DNA of 64,000 bases from Ferdinandcohnia sp036962705 (GTDB taxonomy: Bacteria > Bacillota > Bacilli > Bacillales > Bacillaceae_L). Within the stretch, counting starts at the first letter, position 1; each line of letters begins with the position of its first letter. The notes under the pieces were generated by a model. The model did no database searches. It was given only the letters and a program-made list of their open reading frames with translations, and was not told the origin of the DNA. Location: the NCBI RefSeq assembly GCF_036962705.1, contig NZ_JBALOQ010000046.1, positions 45,983 to 109,982 of the forward strand, in the 5' to 3' direction. Positions 7,426 to 15,956 of this stretch are shown here, in pieces. The position numbers and the translations under genes were made by a program.

Positions 7426-9466
7426 AGTCGCAGTCGATGTAGGAGGAACATTTACAGATATTGTCCTGCAAAATGAGGAAACTGGTGAGATTTTCGGTAC
7501 AAAGACGCCTTCGACAACTCAAGATCAATCAATCGGTCTAATAAATGGGATTAAAAAAATATGTGAGGAAAGTAATGTTGATATTTCCGAAATTCGTTCT
7601 ATTATCCACGGAACAACAGTTGCAACGAACGCTGTGTTGGAAGGAAAGGGCTCTAAGGTTGGTTTAATCACCACCGAGGGTTTTGAACAAATTTTACATG
7701 TGGCTCGCTCTTGGACACCTGCTCCAATTAGTGCCTGGATGGGTTTTCTTAAGCCGGATCCACTTGCAGATTTAATCTATACACGCGGGGCAAAAGAAAG
7801 AATGACCGCAACTGGTGATGTCTATACTGAACTAGATAGAGAAGATATACACAATAAAATCTCAGACCTCTACAAACAAGGTGTAGAAAGTTTAACAATT
7901 AGTCTATTAAACTCATATGCCAATCCACTACATGAACTTCAAATAAAAGAAATCGCTGAATCAATTAATCCTGATATACCTGTTACAATTTCACATGATA
8001 TTTTACCTGAGTTTAGAGAATACGAAAGAACATTAACAACAGTAATGAATTCTTACGTTCGTCCTCCAATGCAGCGTTATCTAAATAATATTTTAACAAA
8101 AATTCAAGCAGAAGAAATTAATAGCCGTGTAAGCATTGTTCGTTCCGATGGGGGATTAATGAGCGTTCCTGCAGCATCATCAAGACCAGTACATACAATG
8201 CTTTCTGGACCTTCTGGTGGAGTTACTGCATCGGCAATGATTGGGGTGCAAACGGGTTACAGAAATGTTATTTCCTTTGATATGGGAGGAACTTCAACAG
8301 ATGTGTCATTAACTTATGACGGAAATCCAAGAGTCTCGAGAGAAACAAAAGTCGGTGTATTCCCAGTGAAAGCTCCGTCTCTAGAGGTAGTAAGTATTGG
8401 AGCGGGAGGCGGTTCAATCGCACATGTTCCATTAACAGGAGCCCTACGTGTCGGCCCACAAAGTGCGGGTTCTGAACCAGGACCAGCTTGTTATGATCGT
8501 GGTGGAGAAGAACCAACAGTTACGGATGCAAATGTGGTCTTGGGATATTTACCACCGAGTCTAGTAGGCGGAGAAATGAAATTAAGTGTTGATAATGCAA
8601 AGGCTGCAGTTAGAAAAATAGCTGAAAAACTTGATGTAGATATATATAAAGCTGCAAAAGGAATCTACGATATTGTAAATGAAAATATGTACGGTGCCAC
8701 TCGTGTTGTGTCTGTAGAAAAGGGCTATGATCCAAGAGCGTTTTCGCTATTAGCATTGGGCGGTGCTGGTCCATTACATGCAAATGCAATCGGTAAATTG
8801 TCCGGAAGTTTCCCGATTATCGTACCTCCAACACCCGGAGTGCTTTCGGCATTAGGGTTTTTACAATCTGTGATTCGTAATGAGTACTCAAAAACATTCA
8901 TTCATACTTTGAGCCAGTTAGATTCGCAAACACTAGTTTCCGAGATTACTACTCTTGGAGATGAATGTAATGACTGGCTAGGACAAGAAAATGTTGCAGA
9001 ATCAGATCGTACTATTAAATACGAGGTCGATGTTCGTTATTATCGTCAAGGACATGAAATTCCTATCGTGATACAGCTTAGTGACATTATTGAGAATGGA
9101 TTAGTTTCTATTAAAAATCGATTTGACCAAATTCATGAGCAAGCATACGGTTTTAAGATGGAAGCAGAAGTCGAAATTGTAAATATTCGTGCGGTTGCCA
9201 TTGGTAAAGTAAATTCACCTGAGCTACCTATTAATGAAGTGGGGAATGAAGACGCTACCCATGCAATTATAGATCCGAACCATCAGGCATATTTTGATGG
9301 TCAGTTTGTGAAAACGCCAATTTACGACCGTAATCTATTAAAACGAAATAATAAAATTGTTGGTCCGGCAATCGTTACACAAAAGGACAGCACAACCTTA
9401 GTTTTACCTGGAAATATCGCTGAAGTCGATGAACATATGAATCTTTTAATTAAAGAGGAGGTATAA
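7418..9466 (+). CDS. hyuA: hydantoinase/oxoprolinase subunit A (HyuA-like)
   Basis: This 682-residue protein is the ATP-binding subunit of the ATP-dependent hydantoinase/5-oxoprolinase/acetone-carboxylase family. The N-terminal DVGGTFTDIVL (residues 6-16) is the phosphate-binding loop, GTTVATNAVLEGKG follows near 68, the middle has LSGPSGGVTAS and FDMGGTSTDVSL (the second actin-like phosphate loop), and GAGGGSIA follows near 330. The length is normal. It starts inside the upstream gene and is followed after 4 bases by HyuB, so the subunits are made together. The pair uses ATP to open a cyclic imide, hydantoin or lactam, or to activate a ketone. Which ring is used is not visible. Confidence 0.92.
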   Translation: MYRVAVDVGGTFTDIVLQNEETGEIFGTKTPSTTQDQSIGLINGIKKICEESNVDISEIRSIIHGTTVATNAVLEGKGSKVGLITTEGFEQILHVARSWTPAPISAWMGFLKPDPLADLIYTRGAKERMTATGDVYTELDREDIHNKISDLYKQGVESLTISLLNSYANPLHELQIKEIAESINPDIPVTISHDILPEFREYERTLTTVMNSYVRPPMQRYLNNILTKIQAEEINSRVSIVRSDGGLMSVPAASSRPVHTMLSGPSGGVTASAMIGVQTGYRNVISFDMGGTSTDVSLTYDGNPRVSRETKVGVFPVKAPSLEVVSIGAGGGSIAHVPLTGALRVGPQSAGSEPGPACYDRGGEEPTVTDANVVLGYLPPSLVGGEMKLSVDNAKAAVRKIAEKLDVDIYKAAKGIYDIVNENMYGATRVVSVEKGYDPRAFSLLALGGAGPLHANAIGKLSGSFPIIVPPTPGVLSALGFLQSVIRNEYSKTFIHTLSQLDSQTLVSEITTLGDECNDWLGQENVAESDRTIKYEVDVRYYRQGHEIPIVIQLSDIIENGLVSIKNRFDQIHEQAYGFKMEAEVEIVNIRAVAIGKVNSPELPINEVGNEDATHAIIDPNHQAYFDGQFVKTPIYDRNLLKRNNKIVGPAIVTQKDSTTLVLPGNIAEVDEHMNLLIKEEV

Positions 9467-9470
9467 GTTT

Positions 9471-11240
9471 ATGGCGGTTGATTCAATTACAGTTGATATT
9501 ATTGAAAATGCTCTTAAGAATATCAAAGAGGAGATGGACGTAACGTTATTCCGCTCCGCAATGTCTCCTGTTATCCGTGAACAACACGATTGTTTTCCGA
9601 TGATTACTGACCCGGAAGGTAGAATGGTGGTTGGGAACTTTGGATCTCACGTTCCTGAAGTCGTTAACCAGTTTCCAGAAGGGATTTTTGAAGGAGATGT
9701 TATTTTTGTAAGTGACCCATATAGCTGTGGTGGCTCTATATCCCATGTAAATGACTGGATGATTATTTTACCTATCTTTAACAAAGGTGAGTTATTAGGG
9801 TATTCATCGATGTTTGGACACGTGATGGATGTCGGTGGACCTGTTCCGTCAAGTATGCCAGTTACAGCAACTACAATTTTTGGAGAGGGAGTACGCTTCC
9901 CGCCTGTTAAGCTCTTTGATAAAGGTGTATTAAATGATGCAATTATTAAAATTGTAAAAGCAAATACTAGAACGCCAATGGAGAACTATAGTGATTTAAT
10001 GGCGATTGTGGCTTCGTGTCGCACAGCTGAAAAACGTGTGAAGGAACTTTGTGATCGATTTGGGGTAGAAGATTATTTATCTGCACTAGATGCCTTATTA
10101 GCACGTACCAACAAAATGATGCGCCAGCTTATTCAAAACTTCCTTCCTACTGAAAAAGTTTCATTTGAAGATTATATTGACGATGATGGATTAGGAAATG
10201 GTCCGTTTAAAATGAAGCTAACGATTTGGCGCGAAGGTGACAATGCCTATTTTGACTGGACTGGAACAGATAAACAATCACCTGGTCCAATCAATTATTA
10301 CCTAAGTGAGCCGATGTTTAAGATGTTTATTGGATCCTTTTTAATCTCGGTATTTGACCCAGCAATTAATTTTAATGATGGTTTTTATGATGTTCTTCAT
10401 ATTGAAACACCTGAAGGCTGCTTAATGAGACCAAAGTCACCTGCCGCATTAGGCTGTCGAACACATGCACTTAGCCGCTTGTTTGATGTATTAAGTGGTG
10501 CGCTTTCCCTGAATACACCAGAAAACAGTCCAGCAGCTGGATATGGAACAAGTCCATATTTCATCTACTCTGGCTATGATGAAGAGGGACGTTATTTCAA
10601 TCTAATGGAAGTGATGTATGGAGGACTTCCAGGACGACCAATTGGAGACGGATTAGATGGTCATTCATGGTGGCCAGCATTCGTTAATATACCGACAGAA
10701 TACTTAGAAACCTATTATCCTTTAATGGTGAATTCTTATAAAACTGGGACGGATTCAGGTGGTGCTGGATTACATCGCGGCGGGAACTGTAACGAAAAAT
10801 TATACACTTGTCTTGCTGATGGAACAGTCTCAATTCATGACGATCGTTCAAAACTACAACCTTGGGGAATTAATGGTGGGGAACCAGGATCATCCTCTTC
10901 AAAAATGTTAATTAAGAAAAATGGTGTAAAAATTCCTATAGCTTCCAAGGTTGATAATGTTGTGGTGGAAAAAGGCGACCAAATTCTTTTTATCACTGGC
11001 GGTAGTGGTGGTTGGGGAGATCCACTCGAACGCGATGTTGAAAAAGTACAATTAGAAGTTAGACGTGGTTTGGTTTCAAAAGAAAAAGCATTAAATTCAT
11101 ATGGTGTCTTTTTAACGGATGAATTTAATGTTGATTACGTTGGAACAGAGGAAGCTCGTGCGAAAATAAGACAAGAAAGAGGACAGCTAGAGGCCTTTAG
11201 TTTTGGGAATCGTGATAAAGTCGTGAATTCAATCCTTTAA
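9471..11240 (+). CDS. hyuB: hydantoinase/oxoprolinase subunit B (HyuB-like)
   Basis: This 589-residue protein is the second subunit of the hydantoinase/oxoprolinase complex. Family features include MSPVIREQHDCFPMITD near residue 32, the metal-site region DPYSCGGSISHVNDW around residue 82, FDWTGTDKQSPGPINYY near 260, and the C-terminal GGSGGWGDPLERD. The length matches the family. GAGGAGG lies before the ATG, 4 bases after the HyuA stop. It acts with HyuA in the cytoplasm on a cyclic amide-like substrate. A terminator at 11254 follows, and the next gene has its own promoter region with operator copies, so this gene closes the first transcript. Confidence 0.92.
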   Translation: MAVDSITVDIIENALKNIKEEMDVTLFRSAMSPVIREQHDCFPMITDPEGRMVVGNFGSHVPEVVNQFPEGIFEGDVIFVSDPYSCGGSISHVNDWMIILPIFNKGELLGYSSMFGHVMDVGGPVPSSMPVTATTIFGEGVRFPPVKLFDKGVLNDAIIKIVKANTRTPMENYSDLMAIVASCRTAEKRVKELCDRFGVEDYLSALDALLARTNKMMRQLIQNFLPTEKVSFEDYIDDDGLGNGPFKMKLTIWREGDNAYFDWTGTDKQSPGPINYYLSEPMFKMFIGSFLISVFDPAINFNDGFYDVLHIETPEGCLMRPKSPAALGCRTHALSRLFDVLSGALSLNTPENSPAAGYGTSPYFIYSGYDEEGRYFNLMEVMYGGLPGRPIGDGLDGHSWWPAFVNIPTEYLETYYPLMVNSYKTGTDSGGAGLHRGGNCNEKLYTCLADGTVSIHDDRSKLQPWGINGGEPGSSSSKMLIKKNGVKIPIASKVDNVVVEKGDQILFITGGSGGWGDPLERDVEKVQLEVRRGLVSKEKALNSYGVFLTDEFNVDYVGTEEARAKIRQERGQLEAFSFGNRDKVVNSIL

Positions 11241-11253
11241 GGGATAGAACATT

Positions 11254-11297
11254 ACAGGCATCCTTTGTGGTTTTTTAGTAAAGCTGCCTGTATTTTT
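11254..11297 (+). terminator. terminator after hyuB
   Basis: ACAGGCA and TGCCTGT form a 7-bp stem around a T-rich loop and are followed by ATTTTT. The hairpin begins 13 bases after the HyuB stop. Confidence 0.6.
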
Positions 11298-11311
11298 ACA
11301 CAAATCTTTAA

Positions 11312-11321
11312 TTGTATACAA
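11312..11321. promoter_or_regulatory. putative GntR operator TTGTATACAA (copy 3)
   Basis: A perfect copy of the palindrome lies 120 bases before the CoA-transferase gene, directly after the hyuB terminator. Confidence 0.68.
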
Positions 11322-11374
11322 TCAACTGAAAAGATCAAATAAAGAGCTAGGTTACTACCGTGAAATAGGTGTTG

Positions 11375-11384
11375 TTGTATACGA
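11375..11384. promoter_or_regulatory. putative GntR operator, imperfect copy
   Basis: TTGTATACGA differs from the palindrome at one position. It lies 63 bases from copy 3, so two sites about six helical turns apart flank the CoA-transferase promoter, which would allow looping or cooperative binding. Confidence 0.5.
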
Positions 11385-11441
11385 AAAAATATATTAACTC
11401 TGAATACAACTACAATTTACATAACTTCAGGAGGGAATCAT

Positions 11442-12650
11442 ATGTCAAAAGAAGATGAAAAATTACCTTTAGATGGAGTACGCGTTTTAGAACTTGGAAC
11501 ACTTTTGGCTGGTCCTTTTTCTGGTCGCCTCCTTGCAGACTTTGGTGCGGAAGTAATAAAAATTGAGCCACCTGATAAAGCGGATCCAATGCGTCAATGG
11601 GGTAAACAAAAAGATGACCATGGTCTTTGGTGGCCAATTCAATCTAGAAATAAGAAATCGATCACATTAAATCTACGTATAGAAGAAGGTCAAAAAGTAT
11701 TTAAAGATCTTGTGAAGGATGCAGACATCATCATTGAAAACTTTAGACCTGGCACGATGGAAAAATGGAGTTTATCCTATGAAACTCTATCAGAAATCAA
11801 TCCAGGAATTATTATGATGAGAACATCTGGATATGGACAAACAGGTCCGTACAAAAGTCGTGCCGGATTTGGTAGTGTAGGAGAAGCGATGGGTGGACTT
11901 CGATATGTGACGGGATTCCCTGATCGTGCACCATCACGAATTGGAATATCAATTGGTGATACACTAGCTGCATTGTTTGCCACGATTGGTTGTTTAACTG
12001 CACTTCATGAAAGAGTAAACTCTGGTAAAGGTCAAGTTGTAGATACTGCAATCTATGAATCTGTTTTCTCGGTTATGGAAAGCATTATCCCAGATTATTT
12101 ATTAGCGGGTTATGTTCGTGAAAGAATGGGGAACATCCTGCCAGGTGTTGCACCATCGAATATCTATATATCTATGGATGGAACGTATATCGTAATTGGT
12201 GCCAATTCTGATGGTGTTTTTAAACGTCTCTGTGAGGCTATGGGGCAACCAGAGTTGTTTGACAACCCGAAATATTCGAATCATCATGCTAGAAGTGACA
12301 ACATGACAGAATTAGATAACCTCATTGAGGAATGGACAAAAACACTTCATTCCAGAGAGTTACTAGAGGTATTAGGAGAGAAGGGTGTGCCATCAGGTCC
12401 AATCTATTCAGCCAAAGATATACTTGAAGATCCTCAATATGAAGCGCGAGATATGATAGTGAAGGTTGATCATCCAGAACTAGGAGAGTTTCCAATGCCA
12501 GGAATCGTTCCGAAGCTAAGTCGAACACCAGGTCAAATAAAACATGCTGGCCCAGAAAAAATGGGAAAACATAATGAAGAGATTTATGGTGGAATGCTTG
12601 GTTACAGTGATGAATATATCAGGGAACTAAAAGAAAAGAAAGTGATTTAA
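11442..12650 (+). CDS. class III CoA-transferase (CaiB/BaiF family)
   Basis: This 402-residue enzyme belongs to the family III CoA-transferases, which move CoA between carboxylic acids; relatives include formyl-CoA transferase, CaiB and alpha-methylacyl-CoA racemase. The N-terminal GVRVLELGTLLAGPFSGRLL with LADFGAEVIKIEPP, the NKKSITLNLR strand, GYGQTGPYKSRAGF near 128-141 and the GKGQVVDTAIYE segment with the likely nucleophilic Asp near residue 201 are all in place. AGGAGGGAATCAT lies before the ATG. It has its own promoter region with two operator-like sites. In this locus it would charge a carboxylate made by the hydantoinase and amidase steps, to be cleaved by the lyase at 5029-5913. That order is inferred from gene content. 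Confidence 0.92.
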   Translation: MSKEDEKLPLDGVRVLELGTLLAGPFSGRLLADFGAEVIKIEPPDKADPMRQWGKQKDDHGLWWPIQSRNKKSITLNLRIEEGQKVFKDLVKDADIIIENFRPGTMEKWSLSYETLSEINPGIIMMRTSGYGQTGPYKSRAGFGSVGEAMGGLRYVTGFPDRAPSRIGISIGDTLAALFATIGCLTALHERVNSGKGQVVDTAIYESVFSVMESIIPDYLLAGYVRERMGNILPGVAPSNIYISMDGTYIVIGANSDGVFKRLCEAMGQPELFDNPKYSNHHARSDNMTELDNLIEEWTKTLHSRELLEVLGEKGVPSGPIYSAKDILEDPQYEARDMIVKVDHPELGEFPMPGIVPKLSRTPGQIKHAGPEKMGKHNEEIYGGMLGYSDEYIRELKEKKVI

Positions 12651-12972
12651 TAAGAAAAACAATTAAACTATTTCATTTATGTTTTTCTATAACATGGATA
12701 GGGAATAGGTTGCTTTTGTATACAAAGTGGTACATTTAAGCTGAAATAGAAGTCTACTATACGAGCTTTATTTTAAACAAAAAAAGAAAATGTTCTAGTA
12801 TTCGAAATAACATTCACAATTCTGTTATTCAAGTGTTTCTTCTTCTTGTCGCAGTCCTCTTTTAGGTTGTTTGCAGGTCTTTATAAGACTTGTTTTCAAT
12901 ATGATTTGTAGATGATCTTTAACCTCTACAAATCAACAAAATATTATTTAAAAATAAGGGAGGAAAAGTAAC
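12651..12972 (+). promoter_or_regulatory. 322-base leader between CoA-transferase and NTF2-like gene
   Basis: No gene is seen here. It holds a weak AGAAAAAC/GTTTTTCT hairpin just after the CoA-transferase stop, the exact operator palindrome at 12716-12725, and a hairpin with a 9-bp stem (GATTTGTAG at 12903, CTACAAATC at 12926) before the NTF2-like gene's ribosome binding site. Confidence 0.5.
12716..12725. promoter_or_regulatory. putative GntR operator TTGTATACAA (copy 4)
   Basis: This is the fourth perfect copy, 247 bases before the NTF2-like/racemase pair. It suggests that this pair belongs to the same regulon as the rest of the locus. Confidence 0.65.
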
Positions 12973-13389
12973 ATGAGTAATCAGACAGAAGTTAGAGGGA
13001 AAGAGTTTTATGTAAAAGCGGTGGAAGAAAGCTATTTTGGAAACGTAGATGCAAGAAATCTCGAAGCGATATTAGAAAACTTCCGTGAGGATGCTGTCTT
13101 TACGATTCAATCAGCACATTCTGTTCATAAAGGAAGAGATACAGAAATCCGCCAAATGTATATCGATTTATTTAAGAACTATGAACCAAAAATGATCCAT
13201 AAAGATTTCCGCCATGTAGTGGATGTTGAAAATAATTGTGTATCTTCCCAATTTAATGTTGAATTAATTCCAACAGCTGGAGGACCGGAAATTTTTTTAA
13301 CAAACTGTAATTTCTTCTATTTAGATGAGAACGGTAAGTTTAAAGAAGTTTATGTGTATATGAGTGATGGCCAAAACGTATTAGGTTAA
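12973..13389 (+). CDS. NTF2-like/SnoaL-like small protein
   Basis: This 138-residue protein has the pattern of the nuclear-transport-factor-2-like (SnoaL-like) cone fold: an N-terminal helix EVRGKEFYVKAVEESYFGNVDAR is followed by a segment about evading a cavity, ENFREDAVFTIQSAHSVHKGR, then alternating beta strands ending in NFFYLDENGKFKEVYVYMSD. Such proteins are small enzymes (isomerases, dehydratases) or ligand binders. AAGGGAGG lies 13 bases before the ATG. It is 15 bases upstream of the racemase-like gene and probably forms an operon with it under operator copy 4. No catalytic residues can be assigned, so its role in the catabolic route is unknown. Confidence 0.78.
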   Translation: MSNQTEVRGKEFYVKAVEESYFGNVDARNLEAILENFREDAVFTIQSAHSVHKGRDTEIRQMYIDLFKNYEPKMIHKDFRHVVDVENNCVSSQFNVELIPTAGGPEIFLTNCNFFYLDENGKFKEVYVYMSDGQNVLG

Positions 13390-13404
13390 TAAAAGGTACT
13401 ACTG

Positions 13405-14160
13405 ATGACGAAAAAAATTAAGATTATTGTACCTATCCCTGTCGATGAGAATGGTGTGAAAAACCGTAGAGAACAGTTGCCAGATGAACTAATTAGACCT
13501 GGGTATGATGTGGAGTTCGTATCTGTTAAAAATGGTGCAGCACTTGGGGACAGCTATTATGACACAATGCTCATGGATATGTTCGTTTTTGAAGCGGGTC
13601 TTAAAGCACAAGAAGAGGGATTTGATGCGGTTTGCATAGATACTGTTAGTGATTCGGGTTTATATGCATTGCGTTCAAGGTTAGATATCCCTGTGTTTGG
13701 TCCGGGACAAATAGCTTTTCACGTAGCCTGTATGCTTGGTCACAAATTTTCTGTGATCACAATGTGGGACGAATGGTTCCATCTTTACAAAAAAACGTTA
13801 ACAGAATATGGATTACAGCATAAACTTGCCTCAATGCGTTCCATTAATACAAGGCCAGACCTTTCCGAATTATTGGCGGGAAAAGAAGAAATAATCTTCG
13901 AAAAGCTTGAGCGAGAATCCATAAAAGCGATTAACGAAGATGGTGCAGATGTCATCGTTCTTGGCTCGACAACTATGCATCAATCTTATGAATACTTAAA
14001 AGAGCGTCTTCCGGTACCTGTACTAAACCCCGGACTAGTCATGTATAAGTACTGTGAAGTCTTTCTTGAACTAGGTTTAGGACATAGTAAAAAGGCATTC
14101 CCGTCACCAGAAATACGAAATGATGATCAGATTTTCAGCCGTCTTGTTGCACAAAAATAA
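13405..14160 (+). CDS. Asp/Glu/hydantoin racemase-family protein without the catalytic cysteines
   Basis: This 251-residue protein has the two-domain fold pattern of Asp/Glu/hydantoin racemases: KIKIIVPIPVDENG, a GFDAVCIDTVSDSGLYALRS loop near residues 72-91, GHKFSVITM near 111, and ADVIVLGSTTMHQSYEYL near 184. In true hydantoin racemases these loops read ACFGDPGL and LGCAGM and supply the two catalytic cysteines. Here the corresponding positions appear to be Thr and Ser. The nearby Cys in VCID lies two residues earlier. It may be a non-racemising member, for example a decarboxylase, isomerase or ligand-binding protein. It follows the NTF2-like gene by 15 bases and is followed by a strong terminator. 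Confidence 0.8.
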   Translation: MTKKIKIIVPIPVDENGVKNRREQLPDELIRPGYDVEFVSVKNGAALGDSYYDTMLMDMFVFEAGLKAQEEGFDAVCIDTVSDSGLYALRSRLDIPVFGPGQIAFHVACMLGHKFSVITMWDEWFHLYKKTLTEYGLQHKLASMRSINTRPDLSELLAGKEEIIFEKLERESIKAINEDGADVIVLGSTTMHQSYEYLKERLPVPVLNPGLVMYKYCEVFLELGLGHSKKAFPSPEIRNDDQIFSRLVAQK

Positions 14161-14180
14161 TATTATAGTTTGAGATGACC

Positions 14181-14210
14181 CCTAGTATCTTAGTGATACT
14201 AGGTTTTTTT
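14181..14210 (+). terminator. terminator after the racemase-like gene
   Basis: CCTAGTATC and GATACTAGG form a perfect 9-bp stem followed by seven T residues. It closes the NTF2-like/racemase-like transcript. Confidence 0.85.
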
Positions 14211-14398
14211 ACTTCTCCTACTAAATAAATGAGTAAAGGGATAATGATTCAATCATCTAATGGTTTTAGATAAGCAACTCGAAAAAGACTAGTTCACAAC
14301 TTCTGTTACTATTTGTTCAATCCAAAGGGGGCACCTTAAAAAAGATGCTGTCCCCGTTTCGTTTTTCTTCATATTGTCTCTGTACATATAGTGTGGAC

Positions 14399-15292
14399 CT
14401 ATTCTTGTCTTTTCTTTTTTCTAAGGATGAACCATACAATTAAAATAATAGCGATTGGAATAATGATTGGTGATAATCCAACAACGAATACTACAACACC
14501 CGATAAAAAGGAAATGATCCCATTAATCGTATCGACAAATAGACTTTTTGCTTTTTGCCACGTATTTAAGGAACTGTTGTCCTTGATAGAATCAATTTTA
14601 ACTAATTGCTCTTCTAGATGAATCGTAACAGTTGAATAATCAACATTATTTTTTAAAAAGTTCATTCTTCCTAAAATCTGTTCTTTCTCTTCTTGGACCT
14701 TTGCAAGATCATTTGATATTTTTAAAAGGTCCTCTGTTTTCTCAGCTTGATCCATTAAAGTTAGCAGCCTTTTTTCCACTGCCTCTTTTGCCTTTAATCG
14801 TGATTCAAGGTCCACAAATTCCTCTGTTACATCGTTACCCGATATACTTTTCTCTACTACTTTTATACTGTTTTTATCTATATCATTTATATAGGGTTGG
14901 AAATGTGACTGTGGTATTTTAATAATAATGGTGCCATTAATCGATTCAGTTCCATTATCGTATGTCGATGATTCCACGACATATCCACCAAGATCAATTG
15001 CCTTTTGTTGAATTTCCGCTTCCACTGAACGAAATTCTTTTACTTGTATGGACAGATTTGCATTGTAAATAAACATGCGGTCATTTTCAATGCTATCGCT
15101 TCCATTATTTTTATGATCTGTAGCTGTTTGATTATCCATTATTTCTTTTTCGCTTACGCCTTGATTCATTTCTGTACGCGGCCCATCCATAGTGGGGCGA
15201 TCTGCTTTGCTTTCTGAACTTTGGTTACTACACCCAGTTAATAATAATAGAAGCAATACGAGTGATTTTAAGAAAAGATTGCCTCTCCTCAT
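14399..15292 (-). CDS. DUF4349 lipoprotein
   Basis: This 297-residue protein starts with a lipoprotein signal, MRRGNLFLKSLVLLLLLLTGC, whose lipobox LLTGC predicts acylation at Cys21. A low-complexity hydrophilic linker runs to about residue 70, then comes the DUF4349 domain with NANLSIQVKEFRSVEAEI, GGYVVESS and IIIKIPQSHFQPY. A coiled-coil stretch (about 160-210, LESRLKAKEAVEKRLLTLM) and a C-terminal membrane helix near 260-290 followed by RKKKRQE complete it. It is thus anchored at both ends on the outer face of the membrane. The ATG at 15292 follows AAGGGGGA; a second ATG four bases earlier is out of frame. Homologues are often linked to cell envelope stress, but no function is established. 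It is a single-gene unit. Confidence 0.9.
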   Translation of the reverse strand: MRRGNLFLKSLVLLLLLLTGCSNQSSESKADRPTMDGPRTEMNQGVSEKEIMDNQTATDHKNNGSDSIENDRMFIYNANLSIQVKEFRSVEAEIQQKAIDLGGYVVESSTYDNGTESINGTIIIKIPQSHFQPYINDIDKNSIKVVEKSISGNDVTEEFVDLESRLKAKEAVEKRLLTLMDQAEKTEDLLKISNDLAKVQEEKEQILGRMNFLKNNVDYSTVTIHLEEQLVKIDSIKDNSSLNTWQKAKSLFVDTINGIISFLSGVVVFVVGLSPIIIPIAIILIVWFILRKKKRQE

Positions 15293-15411
15293 CCATACTC
15301 CCCCTTAGGTCTTTACCTATTAGACGGATAATAAAAAAATTTGTTTCATTTGGATAACAGATTGATTAGGAGGTTTGTATATTAATCCTTCCTTTACAAA
15401 AATAAAATACA

Positions 15412-15445
15412 AAATGACCTTGCAACTACATTTCACAAGGCCATT
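15412..15445 (-). terminator. hairpin downstream of the atoE fragment
   Basis: AAATGACCTTG pairs with CAAGGCCATTT with one mismatch-tolerant G-T pair, and on the minus strand is followed by a T-rich stretch. It stands where the terminator of the atoE-like fragment at 15512-15644 would be, and shares the AAGACCTTG-like core with the terminator at 18715-18752 after the complete gene. Confidence 0.5.
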
Positions 15446-15511
15446 TCATTATTAGTAAAGTGCTTTAAATACCTTGAAAAACAAAAGAAGCTGGGGATAA
15501 CAAGCCCTTTT

Positions 15512-15644
15512 TAATACACAAAATAAATCAAAATTGAAGTCACAATCCCAATCCAAATTGCTAGCAAGATACAATACCCCATAATATGGCGAATGTGGAG
15601 ACCGACGATACTTAAGATTGGTAATGCCCAGAATTGTTGGATGA
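15512..15644 (-). pseudogene. detached 3' end of an atoE-like transporter gene
   Basis: These 133 bases match 18811-18943, the 3' end of the intact transporter gene, at a constant offset of 3299 bases with about seven mismatches. They encode the same last residues, FWALPILSIVGLHIRHIMGY and on to YFVY, then the stop. Upstream of 15644 similarity stops abruptly and the frame continues into unrelated AT-rich sequence, so no functional protein is expected. The mismatches show that the duplication or loss is not very recent. It is either a relic of a second transporter gene whose body was deleted, or a partial duplication. Confidence 0.85.
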
Positions 15645-15671
15645 CAACAGTTGGGGAATTAGATATAAAAC

Positions 15672-15709
15672 AGGCGCATCTCTTTGTAAAATGAGTGCGC
15701 CTCTTTTTT
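15672..15709 (+). terminator. terminator-like hairpin
   Basis: AGGCGCA and TGCGCCT (7-bp stem, extended by CTC/GAG after a bulge) are followed by CTTTTTT on the plus strand. No intact plus-strand gene precedes it, so it is probably left over from a deleted gene. Confidence 0.6.
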
Positions 15710-15877
15710 AAATCTATAATTCGAAAAATATATAATAAAAGTAATATTTTCAATAATTGAACTTTACAGATATTGATAGACGCTGATATGATGAATATTA
15801 AATACTTTATTCTAGTAAAGGTATTTATAAGTAGGATTTGTTGGATCCGGGAGAATGAGGAGGGGGTATTAATAATA

Positions 15878-15907
15878 TTGAACGATAGCATCGAAAATAC
15901 ATATTAA
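15878..15907 (+). promoter_or_regulatory. putative sigma-A promoter of the Nramp/LarA-like operon
   Basis: TTGAAC and TATTAA are separated by 18 bases and lie 50 bases upstream of the transporter start codon. The match is reasonable but not proven. Confidence 0.4.
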
Positions 15908-15956
15908 AAATTAAGAGTTTAATAATAACAAACTTTAGAAAAAAGAGGGGAAATCA

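Noticed and set aside
14330..14370. GGGGGCACC/GCTGTCCCC hairpin downstream of the DUF4349 gene as a riboswitch or terminator
   Set aside because: The stem is interrupted and no proper T run follows on the minus strand; support was too weak to list.
15645..15891. Upstream extension of the atoE fragment's open frame
   Set aside because: The residues before the shared C-terminus are low-complexity Ile/Leu/Lys sequence and the extension crosses a terminator-like hairpin; it is chance coding.
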